Source: Spongiimicrobium salis (lineage in GTDB: Bacteria > Bacteroidota > Bacteroidia > Flavobacteriales > Flavobacteriaceae). From it: 64,000 nt of DNA. Below the pieces are notes generated by a model. The model did no database searches, was not told where the DNA came from, and worked only from the letters and a program-made list of their open reading frames with translations. The DNA is taken from NCBI RefSeq assembly GCF_043678055.1, contig NZ_JBHEQA010000002.1, forward strand, positions 310,001 to 374,000, written 5' to 3'. The position numbers and the translations under genes were made by a program. Shown here one piece after another: positions 1-8,155 of the stretch. The first letter of the stretch is position 1, and each line of letters starts with the position of its first letter.

Positions 1-1
1 C

Positions 2-913
2 GATGTAAGCCTCAAAACCTTGAAGTTGGGAATAAGTGGGGATTATACGGTGAAATCTTCCGATGAGCTCTATGGAAACCAGAATATGCTGGGGAAATTG
101 TTGAGTACCTATGAGAAAATTGCCAAGGGAACAAAAACCCTAATTTTTAACAATGGGATCAATACCTCGAGATATGTTTACGAGACCTTTAAAAAAGTAG
201 GGTATAACATCCGTCATCTCGATAACAAAAACAATGCTACGGAACGCCGTGAAATCCTGGAGTGGTTTTCCAATACTCCAGATGCTATTTTAACCTCGGT
301 CAGTATATTGACAACCGGCTTTGATGAGCCTACGGTAGAAACCATCATTCTAAATAGGGCCACAAAATCCTTGACCCTATATTTTCAAATGATCGGAAGG
401 GGATCTAGAATACTGCCCAATAAAGATGAATTTACCGTAATTGACCTTGGAAACAACTTGGCCCGATTTGGAAAGTGGGATGCTCCCATAGATTGGCAGG
501 AGATTTTCCACTTCCCGGATTTCTTTTTGGAGAATATTAAGAATGATGAGGAGATAGAACGGGAATTTGTGTATGAAATGCCCGAAGAATTGAAAGCCCA
601 ATTCAGCAAATCAGAGGTCTTGGAATACGATATTAAAGCAGAGTATAAAAAGATATTTGCCCAAGGCTTAAAATCCAAAACCGTTTTGGAACGCAGTATA
701 GAGCAACATGCCAAAATTTGTGTAGAAAACAGTGAAGATGTCTTTGATGCCCGAATATTGGCAAAACAGCTCAAAGAAGAAATTGCTTATCGCGTGCGTC
801 AGTACTCCTATTGTATCATGAACAATACAAAGAATTACAAGGAATGGTTGGAGGAAGATTACGAGCGAAAATTACGATTGAGTATTTCGCAAAAATTTGC
901 GGCCAAAATGTAA
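2..913 (+). CDS. DEAD/DEAH-box helicase, C-terminal part (5' end outside window)
   Basis: The open frame runs in from the left edge, so this is only the C-terminal part of a superfamily 2 helicase. It shows the helicase C domain: an Ia/IV-like strand LIFNNG, motif V-like TTGFDEP and motif VI QMIGRGSR, which contact ATP and nucleic acid in this superfamily. After the RecA-like lobe comes a charged helical tail of about 130 residues with no domain I recognise. The frame continues upstream of the first possible start codon (TTG at 20), so no start should be placed here. The next gene begins directly after its stop, which suggests co-transcription. The precise subfamily cannot be told without the N-terminal half. 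Confidence 0.85.
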   Translation, partial: DVSLKTLKLGISGDYTVKSSDELYGNQNMLGKLLSTYEKIAKGTKTLIFNNGINTSRYVYETFKKVGYNIRHLDNKNNATERREILEWFSNTPDAILTSVSILTTGFDEPTVETIILNRATKSLTLYFQMIGRGSRILPNKDEFTVIDLGNNLARFGKWDAPIDWQEIFHFPDFFLENIKNDEEIEREFVYEMPEELKAQFSKSEVLEYDIKAEYKKIFAQGLKSKTVLERSIEQHAKICVENSEDVFDARILAKQLKEEIAYRVRQYSYCIMNNTKNYKEWLEEDYERKLRLSISQKFAAKM

Positions 914-2164
914 ATGGAAGAATCCATGGGGGAGGATAGGAAACTGTTGGTCATTGGTTTTGTTTGGCCAGAGCCTACGGCAACAGCGGCAGGTAGCCGA
1001 ATGTTGCAATTGCTACATTGTTTTATAGAAGCCGGATATCAGCTCACCTTTGCTTCAACGGCGGTTAGAGGTCCTTATAGTCTGGATATGGAAGCCATGG
1101 GGGTGACTACAAAGGCAATAACTTTGAACGATGCTAGTTTTGATGCTTTCGTCAAAGTCTTGAATCCCCAAATCGTACTATTTGATCGTTTTTTGACTGA
1201 AGAACAATTTGGTTGGCGTATAACGGAACAACTCCCCGATGCCGTACGCATATTGGATACGGAAGATCTGCATTCCCTGCGTTATGTGCGAGAGCAGGCG
1301 GTAAAGAAGGAAAAGGCCTTTAGCATAGCGGATTGGCTGGAGAGCGAGAAAACCAAACGTGAAATCGCCAGTATATATAGATCAGATTGCTCCTTGATGA
1401 TTTCGACCTATGAGATGGAGTTGTTGGAAAAGTATATCGGCATAAATGACCGTTTATTGGTCCATATTCCATTTATGGTGGCTAAAGTAGATGCAGAAGA
1501 TTGGGTGCTCTTTAAGGATAGGGCAGGCTTTATTTGTATTGGAAACGGAAAACATGCTCCAAATGTCGATGCTGTACTTTGGCTAAAGAAAACCATATGG
1601 CCCGTAATACGGCAATGGTTACCACAGGCACAAGTGCGTATTTATGGGGCGTATTTACCCGAAAAAGTAAAGCAGTTGCATCACCCCCAAACAGGTTTCC
1701 ATATCATGGGGAGGGCACCAGAGGTGCACGAAGTTATGGGAAGAGCAAGAGTAAACTTGGCTCCTTTGCGTTTTGGTGCCGGAATAAAGGGAAAATTGAT
1801 CGATGGAATGCTTTCAGGTACTCCAAGTGTAACCACAAGAATAGGGGCAGAAGGGATGCATGATGACCTCCCTTGGAATGGCGTGGTCGTAGATGAGGTA
1901 GCAGCATTTGCCAAAGCAGCGGTACAGTTATATCAGGAAGAAGAAAAATGGCATCAGGCCCAGCAAAATGGCATAAAAATAATACAACATAGATATCAAA
2001 AAGAAAAGTTACAAGAAGGCTTATTGTCTAAAATAGAACATATACAAACAAACTTAAGATCTCATAGAAACATGAATTTCATTGGAGCCATGTTGCAACA
2101 ACAACAAATGGCCAGCACAAAATACATGTCCAAATGGATCGAGGAAAAAAATAAATCACTATAG
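914..2164 (+). CDS. Glycosyltransferase, GT4-like (GT-B fold)
   Basis: A 416-residue protein with the two-lobe layout of GT-B glycosyltransferases. The C-terminal lobe has the family pattern PLRFGAGIKGKLIDGMLSG followed by TPSVTTRIGAEG, equivalent to the nucleotide-sugar binding segment of GT4 enzymes in which a conserved acidic or polar residue holds the donor. The N-terminal VIGFVWPEPTATAAGSR strand-loop is typical of sugar transferases that start with a glycine-rich acceptor loop. No signal peptide or membrane segment is visible, so it probably acts in the cytoplasm. The ATG follows the helicase stop with no gap, and the next gene starts 2 nt after its own stop. The substrate is unknown; a role in cell-surface glycan assembly is inference. 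Confidence 0.8.
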   Translation: MEESMGEDRKLLVIGFVWPEPTATAAGSRMLQLLHCFIEAGYQLTFASTAVRGPYSLDMEAMGVTTKAITLNDASFDAFVKVLNPQIVLFDRFLTEEQFGWRITEQLPDAVRILDTEDLHSLRYVREQAVKKEKAFSIADWLESEKTKREIASIYRSDCSLMISTYEMELLEKYIGINDRLLVHIPFMVAKVDAEDWVLFKDRAGFICIGNGKHAPNVDAVLWLKKTIWPVIRQWLPQAQVRIYGAYLPEKVKQLHHPQTGFHIMGRAPEVHEVMGRARVNLAPLRFGAGIKGKLIDGMLSGTPSVTTRIGAEGMHDDLPWNGVVVDEVAAFAKAAVQLYQEEEKWHQAQQNGIKIIQHRYQKEKLQEGLLSKIEHIQTNLRSHRNMNFIGAMLQQQQMASTKYMSKWIEEKNKSL

Positions 2165-2166
2165 AA

Positions 2167-3009
2167 ATGAAACAGATCGATTGGAAAATTGCAAAAGAAT
2201 TTGAAGATATCACCTATAAAAAGAGCAATGGCGTAGCGCGAATAGCATTCAACCGACCGAATGTCCGGAATGCCTTTCGACCAAAGACCACAAGCGAGTT
2301 GTATCAGGCTTTTTATGATGCGCAGGAAGATACCTCCATTGGAGTAGTGCTATTATCTGCAGAAGGGCCTTCTACCAAAGATGGCGTCTATTCCTTTTGT
2401 AGTGGAGGAGATCAAAAAGCAAGAGGACATCAGGGATATGTGGGAGAAGATGGAATGCATCGCCTTAATATCCTGGAAGTACAGCGTTTGATTCGTTTTA
2501 TGCCCAAGGCCGTTATTGCGGTGGTACCAGGATGGGCCGTAGGTGGAGGACATAGCTTACACGTGGTATGTGATCTTACCTTGGCTAGTAAGGAACATGC
2601 TATCTTTAAGCAGACAGATGCCGATGTGACCAGTTTCGACGGGGGGTATGGATCAGCCTATTTGGCAAAAATGGTAGGGCAAAAAAAGGCCCGGGAGATC
2701 TTTTTCCTGGGAAGAAATTACTCCGCACAGGAAGCCTATGAAATGGGTATGGTCAATGCCGTGATTCCCCATGAGGAATTGGAAACCACCGCCTATGAAT
2801 GGGCACAGGAAATATTGGCAAAATCCCCAACCTCTATAAAGATGCTAAAGTTTGCCATGAATCTTACAGATGATGGTATGGTAGGGCAACAGGTTTTTGC
2901 GGGAGAGGCTACACGCTTGGCCTATATGACCGATGAAGCCAAAGAAGGACGAAATGCCTTTTTGGAAAAACGTAAACCCAATTTTGGGGAAAACAAGTGG
3001 ATTCCTTAA
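2167..3009 (+). CDS. menB: 1,4-dihydroxy-2-naphthoyl-CoA synthase (menaquinone biosynthesis)
   Basis: A 280-residue crotonase-fold enzyme that closes the naphthoquinone ring by converting o-succinylbenzoyl-CoA to 1,4-dihydroxy-2-naphthoyl-CoA. Seen in the sequence: oxyanion-hole segments SGGDQ (79-83) and GWAVGGGHSL (122-131), and the MenB signature QTDADVTSFDGGYGS (149-163) with the catalytic Ser-Phe-Asp. Asp151 sits where bicarbonate-dependent (type I, E. coli-like) MenB has Gly, so this looks like the bicarbonate-independent type II enzyme, as in mycobacteria. Length matches the family. It begins 2 nt after the glycosyltransferase stop. No other men gene is in the window. Confidence 0.96.
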   Translation: MKQIDWKIAKEFEDITYKKSNGVARIAFNRPNVRNAFRPKTTSELYQAFYDAQEDTSIGVVLLSAEGPSTKDGVYSFCSGGDQKARGHQGYVGEDGMHRLNILEVQRLIRFMPKAVIAVVPGWAVGGGHSLHVVCDLTLASKEHAIFKQTDADVTSFDGGYGSAYLAKMVGQKKAREIFFLGRNYSAQEAYEMGMVNAVIPHEELETTAYEWAQEILAKSPTSIKMLKFAMNLTDDGMVGQQVFAGEATRLAYMTDEAKEGRNAFLEKRKPNFGENKWIP

Positions 3010-3053
3010 TACGCCTTGTAAAGGAGATATTCATTCAAGTTTTCGTAGGCCTA

Positions 3054-3210
3054 AAACTAAAAAGAGTCCTGATCTAAGAAGACCGGACCCTTTTACGAGA
3101 ACACTATATGAAAATGAAAAAATTAACTTGTTTGACTAATTCTTTAACTAAAGTAGACCATTACATCGAGGGAATTAAATTATTGTTGTGAATGGCGTCA
3201 TTAGCGTGGT
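3054..3210 (-). repeat. Dispersed repeat, copy 1 (putative minus-strand small RNA with terminator)
   Basis: First of four related copies of a 151-157 nt element. Read on the minus strand the order is: ACCAC, 15 variable bases, CACAACAATAATTT, a variable middle, a conserved AT-rich segment, and a stem-loop (3059-3094) ending in a T run. The stem contains positions that pair as G-U on the minus strand but would be C-A mismatches on the plus strand, so the transcript is inferred to be minus. This copy is the most divergent: its middle is 5 nt longer than in the others and the AT-rich segment differs. Function unknown. Confidence 0.7.
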
Positions 3211-3293
3211 ATCTTGCTTGAATTCTGATATTTAGATATTTCAGGGAGAGACTATAGCGCCACTTATAATATCTTGTGATAAGAAACAGTGCT

Positions 3294-3445
3294 AAACTAA
3301 AAAGAGTCCTGATCTAAGTAGACCGGACCCTTTTACGAGAACACTATATGAAAATGAAAATTTTTATTTCTTTATTACACTTCGAATATAGAGGGATTCC
3401 CCTGCATTTCTAAATTATTGTTGTGTAGGTCCAAAATTCTGTGGT
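3294..3445 (-). repeat. Dispersed repeat, copy 2 (putative minus-strand small RNA with terminator)
   Basis: Second copy, 152 nt, with the same architecture. The distance from the conserved ATG-rich segment to the TTGTTGTG box is exactly 65 nt, the same as in copies 3 and 4, although about 30 nt in between are unrelated in sequence. The next conserved box, GTGGT on the plus strand, again follows after 15 nt. The minus-strand variable segment can fold a small hairpin (AGGG-GAAT-CCCT). The terminator stem lies at the low-coordinate end, just before the T run that reads out toward copy 1. Confidence 0.72.
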
Positions 3446-3470
3446 GTAGGCTTTAAATCTTGTTATTTGA

Positions 3471-3692
3471 AAATTCACAGAACTGATTTTTAGTGAACTA
3501 TTCGTTGATAAACCTAATGATTGTGGAGGAGTAGCAATCAAGAAATATGGAGTCTCAGTATACCCTATAAGTGCCTTGAATTCCCTTAATCGAGATTTTG
3601 ACATTTATTTTGGTCCAAGCGTATCTTTTGGGATTGGGTTAGGGATAGTTACGCAAAAAAATCAAATAATACACAATAAAAAAGAGTCCTAA
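3471..3692 (+). pseudogene. Possible start-less gene remnant
   Basis: An open frame of 73 codons with no ATG and no convincing ribosome binding site, ending at a TAA that lies inside repeat copy 3. Its conceptual product looks protein-like (for example VDKPNDCGGVAIKKYG and IYFGPSVSFGIGLGIVTQK) but I do not recognise it. It could be the decayed C-terminus of a gene interrupted by repeat insertion, or a chance frame. Low confidence. Confidence 0.2.
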
Positions 3693-3825
3693 TCTAAGTA
3701 GACCGGACCCTTTTACGAGAACACTATATGAAAATGAAAATTTTTATGTCGTTATTACGATGTAAATATAGCCTCCTTCTACCTCATAAATAAATTATTG
3801 TTGTGAACCCTTCAGAAGTAGTGGT
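3675..3825 (-). repeat. Dispersed repeat, copy 3 (putative minus-strand small RNA with terminator)
   Basis: Third copy, 151 nt. Relative to the others it has a stem change (AATC instead of GATC on the plus strand) that keeps a G-U pair on the minus strand but would break a pair on the plus strand, which supports a minus-strand transcript. Spacing between conserved boxes (65 nt, then 15 nt) is preserved while the enclosed sequence differs. About 180 nt of AT-rich DNA with no recognised feature follow before the next small gene. Confidence 0.72.
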
Positions 3826-4009
3826 GTCCACAGAGAAAAATGATATTTGGGCTTTCTGATATACGGAAAATGACTCCAATGTATAGCAGCGTTAGGGGTT
3901 GAAAAGCCTTCTTCCAATTGATTTAAAAAATGCAAAAAAAATCAGATTTTCCTAACTCCTTAAGATTCAGGGAGATTCAATATATTATATACTAAAATAT
4001 GCAATTAAA

Positions 4010-4177
4010 ATGCGTATAAATTTAAATATTTATTATTTTTATTCATATTTAGTTATTATTTTCTATATATTTGTTTCGTGCTCAATATTACTTTGGGCAT
4101 ACGATATCGAATACATTGAATGGTCCATTCATCATAATGAAAAGAGGACAGTTACCTCTATAACAACCAAAAAATAA
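4010..4177 (+). CDS. Small membrane-protein candidate (55 aa)
   Basis: A short frame starting ATG at 4010 that ends 4 nt before the ATG of the downstream lipoprotein gene, the spacing expected for co-translation. The product has a hydrophobic segment (about residues 7-31, rich in Tyr, Phe, Ile and Leu) with a Ser-Cys-Ser near its end, then a short polar tail ending TTKK. It could be a small single-span membrane protein. No family recognised. The adjacent downstream genes include other tiny membrane proteins of similar build, which raises the likelihood that it is real. Confidence 0.45.
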   Translation: MRINLNIYYFYSYLVIIFYIFVSCSILLWAYDIEYIEWSIHHNEKRTVTSITTKK

Positions 4178-4181
4178 ATTT

Positions 4182-5540
4182 ATGATGTTAAAAAAAGTAA
4201 TTCAGTATTTTTCTGTAGGTGCGGTATTAATGTTTGGTGTAAGCTGTGAAAATGAGGAAAGGACACCTCAAGAATTTTCAGAGGTAAAGCTCGAATATTT
4301 TGCTAGAAAAATAAGCAAGGAAGAAGTTAATACCATTAAACCGGAGGTTTTAAAACTGGCCGAAAATTATAACGCCCCTCTATTAACCGGGAGAGAGAAT
4401 GATTTTGAAGTACTAACGGATAATGTGATCTATGTCCAAAAAGGAGATTATGATTCGTATACTTTCCCCATAACTAGAGACAATGCAGAGATGGAAGGTT
4501 TTGAAAACCTCTTAATCAGTAAACAACGTGACAATACCTATAAAGCCTTCTTTGTACTTTATGATGTATCTCTAGAAGATCAGATACAATACTACAATGG
4601 CGAGGAAATGGATTTTTCGGATAAGGTCCGTTTCATTGAAGCGGATACTGATTTTGAACACCTGATCACGGCTCGGGACCCTTTTGGTGGAGGAATATTG
4701 AATGAATGTCCTTTTGGTTCGTGTTGTGCTCCCGTGCAAGGAGAAAGCCAGGGAACAGGACTTCCTATTATTAACCTTGAGATAATTGACTGTCCCGAAC
4801 CTGACGGGAGTGGAGGCTCCAATGACAGCGGGGACACCGAAGGAAACGACAATAACGACGATGAACAAGAGGACTCCCCAAGTGGAGGAAATGACCCAAA
4901 CAATAACAATGATGAAGAGTTCCCAAATAGAGGAGGAGGCGATGGTGGCGATGGCGCCAATACCGATTTGCCCTGTTTTGACTGTGACACGGATGGAACT
5001 ACACCAATAGTGGCACCGAGGATATTGAGCGAACTCAATAGTATGATAAGTGAGGGTCTTATAGAGTCCTATAGTTTTGAAGATATCGGCGGAATCCTTC
5101 CAAGTGTATCAAGTGTTACAGAACTAAGAAACAGGTTAAATAATGTCGAATCCACGTTTGATATAGGTAATACTTTGACTACATTGCAAGATGGTACTAA
5201 AAGATTGGAGGGGTTTATAAGAATCGTAGGGCTTTTTTCCTTTACATCGGTTGATGTAAACCTGTTCATCGACCAACAATTAAAGACGGATGCTACTCCC
5301 TATATGGTAACCAATTTAACGACCACCCAGACAGGAGGTGGGTTATTGAGTAATTGGGAATTGATATCCTTCAATGTAACTCACAAATCCGTAAACCAAT
5401 CACGATTGATTATTACGGGCAGAATGAGGTATGGATTGGACTTTTTAGATCAAGATTTTAGCGTTTCGGAATTGTTCAGGTATGAACTTATCCTAAACGA
5501 GGAAACAGGTGAACTTATCAGTATTCGGGGAATAGATTAA
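4182..5540 (+). CDS. Cys-rich lipoprotein with Asp/Asn/Gly-rich linker, function unknown
   Basis: A 452-residue exported protein. The N-terminus is a lipoprotein signal peptide with Cys22 after a hydrophobic run (GVSC), so it should be anchored in the outer or inner membrane. The first ~170 residues form one unknown domain ending in a Cys cluster (CPFGSCC). A low-complexity linker very rich in Asp, Asn, Gly, Ser and Glu follows (about residues 205-260), then another Cys pair (CFDCD), then a ~170-residue C-terminal domain that looks beta-rich. The acidic linker resembles calcium-binding or flexible spacers of surface proteins, but that is inference. A thioredoxin-fold protein is encoded downstream, which fits the cysteines. 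Confidence 0.75.
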   Translation: MMLKKVIQYFSVGAVLMFGVSCENEERTPQEFSEVKLEYFARKISKEEVNTIKPEVLKLAENYNAPLLTGRENDFEVLTDNVIYVQKGDYDSYTFPITRDNAEMEGFENLLISKQRDNTYKAFFVLYDVSLEDQIQYYNGEEMDFSDKVRFIEADTDFEHLITARDPFGGGILNECPFGSCCAPVQGESQGTGLPIINLEIIDCPEPDGSGGSNDSGDTEGNDNNDDEQEDSPSGGNDPNNNNDEEFPNRGGGDGGDGANTDLPCFDCDTDGTTPIVAPRILSELNSMISEGLIESYSFEDIGGILPSVSSVTELRNRLNNVESTFDIGNTLTTLQDGTKRLEGFIRIVGLFSFTSVDVNLFIDQQLKTDATPYMVTNLTTTQTGGGLLSNWELISFNVTHKSVNQSRLIITGRMRYGLDFLDQDFSVSELFRYELILNEETGELISIRGID

Positions 5541-5549
5541 AAAAATATT

Positions 5550-5723
5550 ATGGACAAACTTATAGAGACTTCAAGTACGAGTTTATTGATTTGGCAAATT
5601 TTCTTGCTGGTGACAATGATATCCGTTGTTGTCGTAATAATTTATTTTGCTAGGTTATTATCAAGATATCTGAAATTGCGTATCAAGGATTTAGAACAAA
5701 AACGCGATGATGGAGAAAAATGA
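5550..5723 (+). CDS. Small single-span membrane protein (57 aa)
   Basis: Starts ATG at 5550, 9 nt after the lipoprotein stop. The product has a short polar N-terminus, one hydrophobic segment (about 12-34) and a basic/charged C-terminal helix (RYLKLRIKDLEQKRDD). The tail resembles that of the protein encoded at 6521-6700 (KYLNLKIKLMQKELFEDDD), with the same spacing from the membrane segment, so the two look like paralogues. No known family recognised. Confidence 0.5.
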   Translation: MDKLIETSSTSLLIWQIFLLVTMISVVVVIIYFARLLSRYLKLRIKDLEQKRDDGEK

Positions 5724-5735
5724 AAAAGTATAATT

Positions 5736-5873
5736 ATGAAAATAATAAAAAGGCTTAAGGATTATAGTATCATTAGAAAGATAGTACTTTCTTTCATTCT
5801 ATTATTTATACTTACTGCAATGTTAATAGCCTTTGTATTTTTGTGGATTTACTTTCCTGACCAAGAATTTTAA
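5736..5873 (+). CDS. Small single-span membrane protein (45 aa)
   Basis: Starts ATG at 5736, 12 nt after the preceding small gene. It has a basic amphipathic start (MKIIKRLKDYSIIRK), one hydrophobic helix of about 22 residues (FILLFILTAMLIAFVFLWIY) and a four-residue polar end. This is the build of small type-I-like membrane peptides. Tight tandem spacing with genes on both sides supports reality; sequence alone gives no function. Confidence 0.45.
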   Translation: MKIIKRLKDYSIIRKIVLSFILLFILTAMLIAFVFLWIYFPDQEF

Positions 5874-5881
5874 ATTTTAAC

Positions 5882-6058
5882 ATGTTTAAGTATAAAAACC
5901 TAATTTTCTTACTCATACAAGAAAAATCCTTTCGAGATGATTCCATTTGGAGTTTGATAGAATTTTTGTTGGGTTTGATCAATATATTCGTAATGATTGC
6001 CGTGGTTGTTCTGATCATTTACTTGATCAAATACTTAAGAAAAAAAATCGGACAATGA
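5882..6058 (+). CDS. Small single-span membrane protein (58 aa)
   Basis: Starts ATG at 5882, 8 nt after the previous small gene. Its TGA stop overlaps the start of the thioredoxin-like gene, a pattern of translational coupling. The N-terminal ~25 residues are polar and could be cytosolic, followed by a hydrophobic helix (about 24-50) and a KYLRKKIGQ tail. The tail pattern (Tyr-Leu then Lys/Arg and Ile) echoes the small proteins at 5550 and 6521. No family recognised. Confidence 0.5.
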   Translation: MFKYKNLIFLLIQEKSFRDDSIWSLIEFLLGLINIFVMIAVVVLIIYLIKYLRKKIGQ

Positions 6059-6453
6059 TGAAAAATAGCTTATTGATAGTGATGATATTATTCTTTTCGA
6101 TGTCTTCCTTTGGACAAAAAAAAGAAAAGGTAACTGTATATTATTTTACCGCAACTTGGTGCGGGCCCTGTAAAATATTCAAGAAAGCTAGGAAGACCGA
6201 AGCGATGAAGGAAGCACTTTCAAATGTCCGTCTAAAAAAGATAGATATGGACAATGATAGAAGAAGGTTGAAAGAAATCTATAAGGTGAAATCTGTTCCC
6301 ACTTTTCTAAAGATAGGAAATAAAGGGAAGGTGTTGGCACGAATTGGGGGTGTCACTCTTTATAATATCAAACAAGGAGATAGTATCTTGGATTATGATT
6401 ACATGGCCAAGGTCATGTACGATTTTGTAAATACCGACATCTATGATTATTAA
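6058..6453 (+). CDS. Periplasmic thioredoxin-fold protein
   Basis: A 131-residue exported thioredoxin-like protein. A signal peptide covers about residues 1-20 (hydrophobic run then SFGQ), followed by the active site WCGPC with Cys35 and Cys38, and the cis-Pro region VPTF. WCGPC is the reducing-type motif, so a periplasmic reductase or disulfide-handling role is likely. The frame is open upstream, but the ATG pair at 6055/6058, overlapping the preceding stop codon, gives the proper signal peptide. The Cys-rich lipoprotein in the same cluster is a plausible substrate (inference). Confidence 0.85.
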   Translation: MKNSLLIVMILFFSMSSFGQKKEKVTVYYFTATWCGPCKIFKKARKTEAMKEALSNVRLKKIDMDNDRRRLKEIYKVKSVPTFLKIGNKGKVLARIGGVTLYNIKQGDSILDYDYMAKVMYDFVNTDIYDY

Positions 6454-6520
6454 TTCGGATATTTTTATGTTAAAATCAGAAATCATTTAAGTCTTGCTTT
6501 CTAATTAAACCAGCAGTTTT

Positions 6521-6700
6521 ATGATATTTTCTTCCTTTTACACTTTTCTAGAAGTGATTCCCACTTTTCTAGTACTGGTATTGTACGCAGGCTTTTGTAG
6601 CTTCTTTATTTATTTAGGATTTCTCATGTTGAAGTACTTAAATCTGAAAATCAAATTGATGCAAAAAGAACTTTTTGAAGATGATGATAAAAACTCATAG
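6521..6700 (+). CDS. Small single-span membrane protein (59 aa), paralogue of 5550-5723
   Basis: Starts ATG at 6521. The product has a hydrophobic segment (about 9-36) followed by LKYLNLKIKLMQKELFEDDD, which aligns with the tail of the small protein encoded at 5550. Flanking DNA between the thioredoxin-like gene and the antiporter holds nothing else I recognise. Two similar tails in one short region argue against chance frames. Function unknown. Confidence 0.5.
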   Translation: MIFSSFYTFLEVIPTFLVLVLYAGFCSFFIYLGFLMLKYLNLKIKLMQKELFEDDDKNS

Positions 6701-6854
6701 ATACAGAAGACTATATAATAATATAACATAGAATTTTTCAAACAGTTAAGCGAAGGTAACCTCCCATCTTAAAGAGTTTTTATATTTTCGTGTTGTCCTG
6801 CGCAAGAGTGCTTCTTAGGAATGGGACAAACAACCAAAAATAGAACCTCTTTTT

Positions 6855-8102
6855 ATGGATAGTTATTTGATCATAACCGCACTTATTTTTTTAGCTGCCG
6901 CATTCGGCTATATCAACGTCCGCTTTTTAAAACTGCCCAATACCATTGGCTTAATGCTCATTACCATAGTATACACCCTGGCAGTGCTGGTCTTAAGTTA
7001 TTTTGACGATACGCTCCTTAGAGCGGAATTGGAATTTGTACGGCAGATCGATTTCAAAACAGTACTGTTAGATCAGATGCTGAGCTTTCTCCTGTTTGCA
7101 GGGGCCTTACATACCAATTTTCAACAGTTAAAATTACAACGTTGGCCCGTGATTGCCTTTGCTACCTTAGGAGTAATGGTGTCTACTTTTTTAATTGGAG
7201 GAGCCATGTTTTTCATCCTACAACTTCTGGGACTTCCCGTAGATTTTATCTATTGCTTGTTGTTTGGCTCTCTTATTTCCCCCACGGACCCTATTGCTGT
7301 GCTGGGAATTTTAAAAAAAGCGGGAGTTCCCAAAACCTTGGAAACCCAAATCGTTGGGGAATCCCTGTTCAATGATGGCGTTGGGGTAGTCGTGTTTTTG
7401 ACCATTTATCAAATCGCTTCTTCAGGAACTGGGGATTTTGATTTTATGGCAACGCTTGGACTTTTTGGACAGGAAGTCATAGGAGGCCTCCTTTTAGGAC
7501 TATTATTGGGTTGGATTACCTATCGCTTATTGAAATCTATTGACGATTTTGATATTGAGGTCATCATCACCTTGGCCATGGTCATGGTGGGAACGTTAAT
7601 TGCTCAAAAATTACACTTATCAGCTCCCTTGGCCATGGTGGCCGCTGGCCTATTGGTAGGAAACGATACCGTACGGAATACGGCCATGTCCGAGACTACC
7701 GAAATGTATGTGGACAAGTTTTGGGAATTGATCGATATTCTTTTGAATGCGGTGTTGTTTATATTGATAGGAATGGAAATGTTGGAACTGGTATTCGAAG
7801 GAGAGTATATCGTAGCGGGTCTTATCGCCATTCCGGTAATTTTGATCTGTAGATACCTATCCTTATTGCTTCCTGTTAACTTCTTTAAAAAGAAACTCAA
7901 TTTTGTACCCAATACCAACCTGATCATGACTTGGGGAGGTCTGCGTGGCGGAATATCTATTGCCTTGGCTTTGGGCTTGTCCCAAGAAATGCATCGCGAG
8001 CTATTTTTGGTGATTACCTATGTGGTCGTTATCTTTTCTATTATCGCACAGGGGCTTACCATAGAGAAACTGGTAAAAAAACTGCAACTAAGACAAAAGT
8101 AA
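6855..8102 (+). CDS. Na+/H+ antiporter, CPA1 family (NhaP-like)
   Basis: A 415-residue polytopic inner-membrane protein with about 12 hydrophobic segments. It carries the CPA1 landmarks: SLISPTDPIAVLGILKKAG, and the ion-binding motif ESLFNDGVGVV in which the Asn-Asp pair binds cation or proton. A later MTWGGLRGGISIALAL segment is also characteristic. It probably exchanges cytosolic Na+ or K+ for H+. It has no cytosolic C-terminal regulatory domain, only a short basic tail. It stands alone between the small-gene cluster and the serine hydrolase, and repeat copy 4 follows it. Confidence 0.92.
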   Translation: MDSYLIITALIFLAAAFGYINVRFLKLPNTIGLMLITIVYTLAVLVLSYFDDTLLRAELEFVRQIDFKTVLLDQMLSFLLFAGALHTNFQQLKLQRWPVIAFATLGVMVSTFLIGGAMFFILQLLGLPVDFIYCLLFGSLISPTDPIAVLGILKKAGVPKTLETQIVGESLFNDGVGVVVFLTIYQIASSGTGDFDFMATLGLFGQEVIGGLLLGLLLGWITYRLLKSIDDFDIEVIITLAMVMVGTLIAQKLHLSAPLAMVAAGLLVGNDTVRNTAMSETTEMYVDKFWELIDILLNAVLFILIGMEMLELVFEGEYIVAGLIAIPVILICRYLSLLLPVNFFKKKLNFVPNTNLIMTWGGLRGGISIALALGLSQEMHRELFLVITYVVVIFSIIAQGLTIEKLVKKLQLRQK

Positions 8103-8155
8103 GTTCTTGTAGGTCCCTATTCGATACCTCCGGAATCCCTATTAAAAAAGGGGGT

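Noticed and set aside
3054..3825. CRISPR array made of the four repeats
   Set aside because: The units are too long (151-157 nt), spacing is irregular and one copy lies 4 kb away. No cas gene is near.
4592..5038. 148-codon minus-strand frame opposite the Cys-rich lipoprotein
   Set aside because: A mirror of the Asp/Gly/Asn-rich linker on the other strand, rich in Ser and Pro, with no start context.
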